From assembly GCA_027490485.1 (NCBI GenBank), contig JAIXYA010000294.1:1-7479 (forward strand): a DNA stretch of 7,479 bases, in the 5' to 3' direction. Shown in pieces: positions 1 through 5,448 of the stretch (position 1 is the first letter of the stretch; each line of letters begins with the position of its first letter). The position numbers and the translations under genes were made by a program. This DNA comes from Comamonadaceae bacterium (GTDB taxonomy: Bacteria; Pseudomonadota; Gammaproteobacteria; Burkholderiales; Burkholderiaceae_C). The notes beneath the pieces were generated by a model. The model was given only the letters and a program-made list of their open reading frames with translations, had not been told where the DNA came from and did not search any database.

Positions 1-391
1 CGAGCTGGTAAAAAATGTTTTGCGTGCTCCAGCGGTGGATGAAGTCACGCGTCATCCAAGCCCGCCAACGAATTTCAAGTAATTGCGTCAGGTAAAAGCG
101 GTACACCGCCACCACGATGAAAGCTGTGGCCAACATGCCAAACACTTGCAATTGCTGCCAAAACACATCGGCATCGCGGTTTTGCAAGGCATCGTAAAAA
201 ACGCGGTTCCAGTCGTTGAGCAAGACCAGCACATAGACCATGCCTAAGTTCAGGCCAATGCAGGCCAGCAGCAAAAACCGTGCTTTCCAGCGCTCTTCCG
301 AGCGGAAATAAGGCAAGGACAACTGCCAAACATGGCGCAAATGGGTGCGAATTTTGCGAAACAACAAGCTCGCAGGGGTGAACAGGCTCAT
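1..391 (-). CDS. SbmA/BacA-like ABC transporter, N-terminal part (runs off left edge)
   Basis: This is the first 130 codons of an inner-membrane transporter read leftwards, with the rest outside the window. It starts MSLFTPASLLFRKIRTHLRH, then shows the sequence YFRSEERWKARFLLL, a first hydrophobic segment around residues 42-60 (ACIGLNLGMVYVLVLL), the motif LNDWNRVFYDALQNRD, and a second hydrophobic segment around 85-103 (GMLATAFIVVAVYRFYL) followed by ITQ-like LLEIRWRAWMT. The NDWNRxFYDALQxRD block followed by RWRxWMT is characteristic of the SbmA/BacA-like and YddA-like ABC transporter family, in which a membrane domain is usually fused to a C-terminal ATPase. Known members move peptides or related small molecules across the inner membrane. 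Whether the ATPase domain is present cannot be seen here. The ATG follows the TAG of the 5'-nucleotidase gene with no intervening base, so the two are very likely co-transcribed and translationally coupled. The substrate is unknown. Confidence 0.85.
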   Translation of the reverse strand, partial: MSLFTPASLLFRKIRTHLRHVWQLSLPYFRSEERWKARFLLLACIGLNLGMVYVLVLLNDWNRVFYDALQNRDADVFWQQLQVFGMLATAFIVVAVYRFYLTQLLEIRWRAWMTRDFIHRWSTQNIFYQL

Positions 392-1309
392 CTAGTCTTT
401 TTCATTAGAAGGGTGCGTATTTTGCACTCCGCTGGCCACATGTCCAGCGGGTACGTGTCGCGCTGCAGATTCGATGTGGCCGGTTTGGTCGTCAAAGAAA
501 AAATCAGGCTCAAATTCACGCAAAAACTCGCCCTTGGCCAATCCGCCCAAAAACATGGCTTCATCCACCTGAATATTCCATTGCATCAGGGTGCGAATGG
601 CGCGTTCATGTGCTGGCGCACTGCGAGCCGTCACCAGCGCGGTGCGTATGCCCATGTGCGGCGTTCCCTCGGTTTGCAAGCGGTGCAAAGCTGCCAAGAG
701 TGGCTTGAATGGCCCAGCAGACAAGGGTTGCCAAGCTTTGTCTTTTTCATGCTGCTGAAAAGCGTTCAAGCCTTGCGACTGGAACACCCGCTCGGCCTCG
801 TCGCTGAACAACACCGCGTCACCGTCAAAAGCGATGCGTACCTCGTGCGGATGCGCTGCAGAGGCGTGGGCCGAGGGGGGGTAGACCTGTGCGGCAGGCA
901 CACCGGCGTCCAAGGCTGCGCGAACATCGCTCAGGTGGGTAGATAAAAACAAATTGGCGTTGAGCGGCTTCAGATACCGCCATGGTGGCTGGCCACGGGT
1001 GAAACTGCCGCGCTGTATGTCCAAGCCGTAGTGCTGTGCTGAACGAAACACCCGCATACCGCTGACGGGGTCGTTGCGCGACAAAATCACCACCTCAACC
1101 CTTGAGGCATCCGCTTGGTTGAAGCTGAGCAGTTTTTTCACCAGCGAAAACGCCACGCCCGGTTTGGCTGGGGTCTCCAAGCGCTGCAACTGCAAATCCA
1201 TGTAGGCGCGGTCATCGCTTTGCTCGAACACCAAGTTTTCTTCCTCGAAGTCGAACAAGGCACGAGACGAAATCGCCACCACCAATTTGCCGTCCAAAGT
1301 GCTTGCCAC
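392..1309 (-). CDS. Cytosolic 5'-nucleotidase (HAD type, NT5C1-like prokaryotic family)
   Basis: The predicted enzyme of 305 residues removes phosphate from nucleoside 5'-monophosphates in the cytoplasm. An early block KLVVAISSRALFDFEEE (residues 8-24) and VEVVILSRNDPVSGMRVFRS are hallmarks of the prokaryotic relatives of cytosolic 5'-nucleotidase I. The core follows the HAD fold: AFDGDAVLFSDEAERVF contains an acidic DGD motif (D162, D164), RTALVTARSAPAHERAIRT is the mid-domain signature, and FFFDDQ (D273, D274) matches the metal-binding acidic pair near the C-terminus. I place the start at the GTG at 1309 because GAGG lies about 9 nt before it and the resulting N-terminus fits the family. 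A GTG at 1324 would add five residues but has only a pyrimidine-rich stretch upstream. It is the first gene of a unit with the SbmA-like transporter, with zero spacing, which suggests a joint role in nucleotide or nucleotide-analogue handling, though this is inference. Confidence 0.88.
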   Translation of the reverse strand: MASTLDGKLVVAISSRALFDFEEENLVFEQSDDRAYMDLQLQRLETPAKPGVAFSLVKKLLSFNQADASRVEVVILSRNDPVSGMRVFRSAQHYGLDIQRGSFTRGQPPWRYLKPLNANLFLSTHLSDVRAALDAGVPAAQVYPPSAHASAAHPHEVRIAFDGDAVLFSDEAERVFQSQGLNAFQQHEKDKAWQPLSAGPFKPLLAALHRLQTEGTPHMGIRTALVTARSAPAHERAIRTLMQWNIQVDEAMFLGGLAKGEFLREFEPDFFFDDQTGHIESAARHVPAGHVASGVQNTHPSNEKD

Positions 1310-1426
1310 GGTATTGCGCCTCACAGAGAAAAATTAAGTGTAACTGCAGCATCTGAAGCAAAAACTTACACCAGAGCGCTTTAAAAATGGCATGTTTACT
1401 GCTTGTACTTTCATGGTGCTTAACAG

Positions 1427-1444
1427 GCGGCAAGACTTTGCCGC
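1427..1444 (+). other. Hairpin in the leader of the repeat-protein gene
   Basis: GCGGCAA (1427-1433) and TTGCCGC (1438-1444) form a perfect 7-bp stem around the loop GACT. It sits 25 bases before the ATG at 1470 and is followed after five bases by TTTT. It could be a weak intrinsic terminator for upstream transcripts, or a structured 5' leader. The 160-bp divergent region 1310-1469 otherwise holds no feature I can defend; I found no convincing -35/-10 pair on either strand. Confidence 0.4.
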
Positions 1445-1469
1445 AGCCGTTTTCTAAACAAAGGTGTTT

Positions 1470-2303
1470 ATGCAAGTCAATGCCGTCAGAAGTGCATCCG
1501 GTGTCAGAGTCGTGCCTCCACCCACGCCCATGACCGTGGCGCAGGCCCAAGCAGCCTTGAAAAACAACCGTAAGTTGACGATTGCCATTGCTGACACCAC
1601 GGCCAACATCAAGGCCAATTTGGCTGCGCTGACCAATGTGGCGCCGCAGATCAAGTCCATCGTCTCCACCACCCCTGCAGATCAGCTCACGGTGACCGCT
1701 GCACAAGCCAAAAGTTTCTCCGATGTGCTGAGCAGAACGCCCACCAATACCTTGGTGATCAGCGACAGTTTTGACGCGCTGAATGGCAGTTTGACTGCTT
1801 TGCGCAAGCTCAACGACAACATCAAAACCCTCAACATTACCCCTACCCCTGAAGGGACCCTGCAAAGAATTGATCCCTATGACAGCAAGCTGTGGGGCAA
1901 GTCCATCAATGGGCGGTTTGAAATTGCCACCAACCCCGGTGCGGCTGACAACTCTAAATCACTGGCAAACAATTACATGGCCATCAAGGCGCTAGAGGAC
2001 AGGGGTTTGTTGGCGGGTATCGAATCCATCAAGGGTGCCACCATCACCGCCAATGTGGACCAAAGCCAAAAATTGGCAGCGATATTCCAAAAATACGACA
2101 CCGAGTTTTACCTGAACATCAAGGACACCAGCGCCAATATTTCAAAAGGTATTGAATTTATCGCGGCGAACAACAGCAAATTAACCGGCATCACACAAAT
2201 TGGCAATATCAAGCCTTTGGAAATCACCCGCACTCAAAACAAACTGGCTGACAGGGCTTTGGCCAAAATGAAAAACGCCTATTCGCTCAACCTGTACCAA
2301 TGA
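1470..2303 (+). CDS. Repeat protein of unknown function (adhesin-type ~60-residue repeats)
   Basis: This encodes 277 residues and I do not recognise it as a named protein. The ATG at 1470 is preferred over an in-frame GTG six bases upstream because AAAGG (1460-1464) ends five bases before it. The body appears to be three to four degenerate units of about 60 residues, each opening with a short beta-like strand: LTIAIADTTANIKANLAAL (36-54), LVISDSFDALNGSLTAL (95-111), FEIATNPGAADNSKSL (150-165), FYLNIKDTSANISKGIEFI (213-231), ending with YSLNLYQ as the opening of a further unit. Units also share a second strand (LTVTAAQAKSFSDVL at 73-87, LEITRTQNKLADRAL at 250-264). From memory, the pattern 'VSDTAANIxANLDAL ... 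LTVTxAQ' recurs many times in giant type I secreted or surface proteins. Here it stands alone: no Sec signal peptide, no membrane segment, no visible RTX nonapeptides. It is monocistronic and ends directly on a terminator. Localisation and role are unknown. Confidence 0.75.
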   Translation: MQVNAVRSASGVRVVPPPTPMTVAQAQAALKNNRKLTIAIADTTANIKANLAALTNVAPQIKSIVSTTPADQLTVTAAQAKSFSDVLSRTPTNTLVISDSFDALNGSLTALRKLNDNIKTLNITPTPEGTLQRIDPYDSKLWGKSINGRFEIATNPGAADNSKSLANNYMAIKALEDRGLLAGIESIKGATITANVDQSQKLAAIFQKYDTEFYLNIKDTSANISKGIEFIAANNSKLTGITQIGNIKPLEITRTQNKLADRALAKMKNAYSLNLYQ

Positions 2304-2334
2304 AAAAACCCGCTGCCTTCGGGGCAGCGGGTTT
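2304..2334. terminator. Bidirectional intrinsic terminator between convergent genes
   Basis: AAACCCGCTGCC (2306-2317) pairs perfectly with GGCAGCGGGTTT (2323-2334), giving a 12-bp stem with loop TTCGG. On the minus strand the stem is followed by a run of T (complement of A 2303-2308), which makes it a strong terminator about 45 bases after the porin stop. On the plus strand it begins at the stop codon of the repeat-protein gene, with TTT closing the stem, so it probably ends that transcript too. Confidence 0.9.
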
Positions 2335-2378
2335 CTGGGAGTTGCTTAATCTAGAGCTGACAGTTTGCCAGCATGAGA

Positions 2379-3503
2379 TTAGAAGCTGTGGTGAACACCG
2401 ATACCGAAACCGGTGGTTTTTTGAGAAACGCCGGTGGTGTTGTCTGTAATTGTGTGATTGCCAGCGTGCCAGTAAGCCACAGTGCGTTTGCTCAAGCCAT
2501 AGTTCACGCCGTATTGCATGCCTTTAGCCTTTGCATCATTTTCGCTGCCAGTCAAGTCAATCTTGCCAGAAGAAGAAGAGATGAAGACAGTGGCAGCACC
2601 CAAGGGTACGCTCACAGCGAACATATCAACTTTGATAGATTGAGAGCCCACGCTCATCTTGACATTGGAGTAGGAAGGCTTGGCCATGCCCAAGTCATAG
2701 CTCAAAGCGAGAGTGGTAAGTTTGTTTTTGTCAGTAGAAGATGCTGCGACCAAGGTATTGGCTTCTGAGGTGCCAGTGCCATCACCGTTGTCGGCGTTTT
2801 GTGTTCCGAAATTAATTCCTTTATTGGTCACTGTGTCAGAAGTGAAGCCAGCACGTAAGCCACCCGATGTGTAGGCAATACTGATACCGTTTCCGTCACC
2901 TGTTTTGACACCATCTGTTCCAAGGTTTGTGGTGTCACCATCGGCATTATTTACCGCAGAGTTGGCATTACCCACCACTTTGGTCAGACTGATGGTCAGT
3001 CCAGGTACGAAATTGGGCAAATCGTATTGAACGCCTTTGTCTTGACGCAAGGGAGCTTCTGTGCCGTTGTAGCCAGTCAATGCGGCCAAATACAAAGCAC
3101 CAGCGCCGCCAGTTGCGCCTGCAGGGTCAGAACTGATGGCGTTCATGAAGGCGTTGGAATATTGTTTACCAATGCGTAATGCACCAAAACCACCGCTTAA
3201 ACCGACATACGACTGGCGGTTGGTAGGTGTGGCGGAAGTGTCTGTGGAAAGACCAAATGCGTACAAATAAGAGGCTTTTAAACCGCTGCCAAGGTCTTCT
3301 TCGCCTTTAACACCCAAGAAGCTTTGGCCCATTTGGTAAGCGCTGAAATTAGTTTGTTGATTAGTAACAACACCGGCTTCGGTGGTTTTGGTACTGTTAT
3401 AGGTTTGATCGATGTTTCCGTACAAGGTTGCATCAGCAAAACTAGTGCCTAAATACAACAAAGATGCTACTGCAACGAGGGTTGTTTACCTTTTTTGATT
3501 CAT
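2379..3503 (-). CDS. General outer-membrane porin with an in-frame stop at codon 6
   Basis: This is a Gram-negative general porin (Omp32-like trimeric beta-barrel), which forms diffusion channels in the outer membrane. From D24 the predicted mature part is about 350 residues, the usual length. It begins DATLYGNIDQTYN, contains the porin marks FLGVKGEEDLGSGLKASYLY and SYVGLSGGFGALRIGKQYS, the glycine/asparagine/threonine-rich loops typical of the family, and ends GFGIGVHHSF with the terminal Phe needed for barrel assembly. The ATG at 3503 opens a plausible signal peptide: MNQKR, then TTLVAVASLLYLGTSFA with cleavage before D24. Codon 6, however, is TAA (3488-3486). Restarting at TTG 3461 would leave only MLYLGTSFA with no basic N-region, which is unlikely to work as a signal. 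The rest of the frame has no damage, so this is a fresh nonsense mutation, a read-through case or a sequencing error. A single CAA-to-TAA change would explain it. Transcription ends at the hairpin at 2304-2334. Confidence 0.85.
3486..3488 (-). other. Nonsense codon TAA inside the porin signal-peptide coding region
   Basis: Reading from the ATG at 3503 the codons are ATG AAT CAA AAA AGG TAA ACA ACC CTC GTT, in the same frame as the whole porin. The codons after the stop encode a hydrophobic core and an S-F-A cleavage region, so the stop splits a normal-looking signal peptide between its basic and hydrophobic parts. Adding or removing one base in the A run would put the downstream porin out of frame, so a substitution is the simplest origin. 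Confidence 0.85.
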
Positions 3504-3506
3504 TAC

Positions 3507-3515
3507 TGCTACTAT
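3507..3515 (+). promoter_or_regulatory. Possible extended -10 promoter for the recombinase gene
   Basis: TGCTACTAT matches the extended -10 pattern TGnTATAAT at the TG and at four of six -10 positions. It would start transcription near 3522, about 37 bases before the recombinase ATG. There is no good -35 element at normal spacing (TTTACC at 3485-3490 gives a 19-base spacer). It overlaps the 5' end of the porin gene on the other strand. Confidence 0.25.
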
Positions 3516-3524
3516 TTCTTGACC

Positions 3525-3541
3525 GAACACGCTTTTTGTTC
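3525..3541. promoter_or_regulatory. Inverted repeat, possible operator between porin and recombinase
   Basis: GAACA (3525-3529) and TGTTC (3537-3541) are perfect inverted arms separated by seven bases. Their centres are 12 bases apart, about one helical turn, as in many dimeric repressor sites. It lies in the 55-bp gap between the divergent porin and recombinase start codons. Arms of five bases can occur by chance, so this is only suggestive. Confidence 0.2.
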
Positions 3542-3558
3542 CACAGAGAAAAAACACC

Positions 3559-4767
3559 ATGCAATCCGAAAAAGTAAACTATTCAGTTAAGTATGCAAGC
3601 GCCTCGCACCCCGTTAGTGCCACAAATTTGTCCGCTGCTGTATGCCAATGGCTACCCGAATTTTTTGTGAATTCCAAAGCTTCATCTGCACAAGCAATAT
3701 TCAATCTAAACACATCGTCTTTCACCCAAGACAGCACAGAAAAAGACACCAAAAGCACTGCATTGCAAAGACAAAGCTTTGTCGGCATTCAAGAGGTGAT
3801 TTCCATCATCTTGGCGCAGGAAAAACACAAGGTTTCGCGCAATGAGGTCACCGAAGGCACCTACCGCATGACCAAAGTGAGGCTAGAAACCAACATTGCA
3901 GAGTTTTTTTTCAACACCGATTTACGCCTCATCAACACGTCCAGCATTCAGCAGTTCATCGACTTCTTGTCAGACAAAGAATTGTCGACACCGACCATCG
4001 TCGGCTACATCGCACAGCTGCGCAAAGTGCTGCGCTATTTGGTGGAAAAAGACATCATTGCGCAAATGCCAATGTTCCCCAAAATGAAGGTCACACAAAA
4101 ACCGCGCGGTGCTTTCACTGTGACCGAGTACGCCGCCATCCTGCGCCAATCCAAAACCTTGCGAAACCATATCTATGTGTGGGACAAGCCTGACACACGC
4201 TTTCACATCAAGCCCATGTACCGCAGCATGCCGCTAGAGATGAACTGGCTTTTACGCTTTATGGTCTACACGTTTTTGCGGCCAGGCGACATTCGTCAAC
4301 TCAAGAATAAACATATTGAAATCATCTCGGGCAAGTTCAATTACTTGCGCTTAACACCGCCAGAAATTAAGCGCCACAAAGCGCCTACGGTTAGCCTGCC
4401 CCAAGCGGTGAATGTTTACAAAACGGTTTTGAAACACCACACGGCTTTAGGCTTTGGCGGCCCCGAAGACTATGTGTTTTTCCCTGAAGAAAAAAACCGT
4501 CTACGGGCCTTGAATACCATCGGCTGGTTGTTCAACTGGATCATGAATTCATTGGGTTTGAAAGAAGGGCCCCATGGTGCTGACCGCAGTTTTTACAGCT
4601 TGCGCCACACCGCCATCACTTTCCGCTTAATTTTTGGTGGCAATATCGATTTGCTCACCCTTGCCCGTAACGCCCGAACCTCGGTGGAGATGATTGAGAA
4701 GTTCTACGCCTCCACCTTGTCTGCTGAGATGAACATACAACTGCTGCACAGCAAGAGGCGGTCTTGA
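3559..4767 (+). CDS. Tyrosine recombinase / phage-type integrase
   Basis: This site-specific recombinase of 402 residues cuts and rejoins DNA through a covalent 3'-phosphotyrosine intermediate. The core-binding SAM-like domain lies at about residues 95-185 (RLETNIAEFF ... YIAQLRKVLRYLVEKDII). The catalytic domain follows from about 190: Arg I is R241 in TFLRPGDIRQL, the beta-hairpin Lys is probably K271 in PPEIKRHKAPTVSLP, Arg II is R349 in FYSLRHTAITFRL, and the nucleophile is Y383 in TSVEMIEKFYAS. The usual first His of box C is Tyr (Y346), and Asn (N371) sits at the His/Trp position. Both are, to my memory, normal in the 'LARNxxTSVxMIExxY' subgroup, so the enzyme looks active. The first 70 or so residues are Ser/Thr/Ala-rich and not obviously part of the fold, so a later start (for example GTG at residue 37) is possible. 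The upstream AGAGA (3545-3549) is a weak ribosome site. No excisionase or att repeats are visible; its target is unknown. Confidence 0.88.
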   Translation: MQSEKVNYSVKYASASHPVSATNLSAAVCQWLPEFFVNSKASSAQAIFNLNTSSFTQDSTEKDTKSTALQRQSFVGIQEVISIILAQEKHKVSRNEVTEGTYRMTKVRLETNIAEFFFNTDLRLINTSSIQQFIDFLSDKELSTPTIVGYIAQLRKVLRYLVEKDIIAQMPMFPKMKVTQKPRGAFTVTEYAAILRQSKTLRNHIYVWDKPDTRFHIKPMYRSMPLEMNWLLRFMVYTFLRPGDIRQLKNKHIEIISGKFNYLRLTPPEIKRHKAPTVSLPQAVNVYKTVLKHHTALGFGGPEDYVFFPEEKNRLRALNTIGWLFNWIMNSLGLKEGPHGADRSFYSLRHTAITFRLIFGGNIDLLTLARNARTSVEMIEKFYASTLSAEMNIQLLHSKRRS

Positions 4768-4833
4768 TTCACTGGTTTAAGGGGAATGCGTCACTTGCCA
4801 TTTTGTTGAAAGCCGTCAGAATAACTGGCTTGT

Positions 4834-4840
4834 AAGGGGG
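4834..4840 (+). promoter_or_regulatory. Strong ribosome binding site of the antitoxin gene
   Basis: AAGGGGG ends five bases before the ATG at 4846 and fixes that start. It is much stronger than the translation signals of the neighbouring genes, and the toxin gene downstream has no comparable site, which fits the need for excess antitoxin. The 78 bases between the recombinase stop and this start show no hairpin terminator, and only a weak promoter-like pair (TTGCCA at 4795, AATAAC at 4820). Confidence 0.7.
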
Positions 4841-4845
4841 CTTTT

Positions 4846-5076
4846 ATGCGTCAATTTGATCGAATCACACATTCAGCTGATGTCATGGGGGGTAAAGCCT
4901 GTGTTCGAGGTATGCGCGTCACGGTGTCCATGCTGCTAAATCTTGTCTCCGCTGGACACACCTACCAAGACATTTTGGATGATTTCCCCTATTTAGAGCG
5001 TGAAGACATTCTTCAGTCTTTGCAATATGCAGCATGGTTGGTTGATGACAAGGAAGTTGTACTCCCTGAATCATGA
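4846..5076 (+). CDS. DUF433 family antitoxin
   Basis: This small protein of 76 residues belongs to the DUF433 family, whose members act as antitoxins of type II toxin-antitoxin pairs. The family core is clear: ITHSADVMGGKACVRGMRVTV (residues 7-27, the GGKxCxRGxRxTV signature), then MLLNLVSAGHTYQDILDDFPYL (29-50) and EREDILQSLQYAAWLV (51-66), the helical wing-like region ending in the usual YAA. In the family it neutralises the partner by direct contact and is thought to bind the operon's own promoter. The length is typical. The stop codon overlaps the toxin start as ATGA (5073-5076), so the two are translationally coupled with the antitoxin first, the standard order. It lies 78 bp after the recombinase in the same direction. 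Assignment to the family is confident; that this pair is active is inferred. Confidence 0.9.
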   Translation: MRQFDRITHSADVMGGKACVRGMRVTVSMLLNLVSAGHTYQDILDDFPYLEREDILQSLQYAAWLVDDKEVVLPES

Positions 5077-5435
5077 AGTTGTTGGTGGACATGAATTTGT
5101 CACCACGTTTCGCTTCCGCCTTGAATGAATCCGGTTTTTCAGCGCTTCATTGGTCTGAAGTAGGCGCATTTAATGCGCCTGATACAGATATTTTGGCTTA
5201 CGCCAAAGCGAATGACTTCGTTGTGGTGACCCACGACCTCGATTTCAGCTCAATACTTGCAAAAACACAGCTTAATCGCCCAAGTGTGATTCAAATTCGA
5301 GCAACGCAGATCAATTCTCTGGGGCTGATAAACACATTTATCAATGAATTGAATCAACACCAAAATAAACTCAATGATGGCGCATTAATGACATTCGATG
5401 AGAAGGGCACAAGAATTAGAGAGCTGCCACTTTGA
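5073..5435 (+). CDS. DUF5615 PIN-like toxin (putative ribonuclease)
   Basis: This protein of 120 residues is the expected partner of the DUF433 antitoxin. It begins MKLLVDMNLSPRFASALNES, with D6 as the first acidic residue of a PIN-like site, followed by HWSEVGAFNAPDTDILAYA (26-44, D37 and D39), DFVVVTHDLDFSSIL (48-62, D55 and D57), the strand RPSVIQIR (70-77) and the family-typical end GALMTFDEKGTRIRELPL (102-119). PIN-like proteins of this kind are presumed metal-dependent RNases that cleave cellular RNA when free of antitoxin. All the usual acidic residues are present and the length is complete, so it looks intact. Translation is coupled to the antitoxin by a 4-bp overlap. Only 13 bp separate its stop from the convergent ilvA stop, with no terminator between them. 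RNA target and activity are not known from sequence. Confidence 0.88.
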   Translation: MKLLVDMNLSPRFASALNESGFSALHWSEVGAFNAPDTDILAYAKANDFVVVTHDLDFSSILAKTQLNRPSVIQIRATQINSLGLINTFINELNQHQNKLNDGALMTFDEKGTRIRELPL

Positions 5436-5448
5436 AATTGAATTTCCA

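Noticed and set aside
2373..2768. Long plus-strand open frame across the porin gene; similar long frames opposite ilvA (6100-6921) and the nucleotidase gene (332-946).
   Set aside because: They lie antisense to genes with clear family matches, lack ribosome sites and give low-complexity, His/Arg-rich translations typical of opposite-strand reading.
3489..3497. Six A followed by G near the porin start resembles the A-AAA-AAG slippery heptamer, which might bypass the TAA by frameshifting.
   Set aside because: The heptamer is not in the phase needed for a -1 shift, and the porin downstream is in the original frame, so any single shift would lose it instead of restoring it.
1322..3553. The 12-base string CACAGAGAAAAA occurs at 1322-1333 and 3542-3553, both near start codons, which could suggest a shared regulatory site or att repeat.
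   Set aside because: In 7.5 kb one or two identical 12-mers are expected by chance. The flanks do not match, and the copies have different positions relative to their genes.
4594..4671. The recombinase lacks the box C His (Tyr there) and the second His/Trp (Asn there), which could mean an inactive enzyme.
   Set aside because: Both substitutions are usual in the subgroup with LARNxxTSVxMIExxY. Both Arg, the Lys and the Tyr nucleophile are present.
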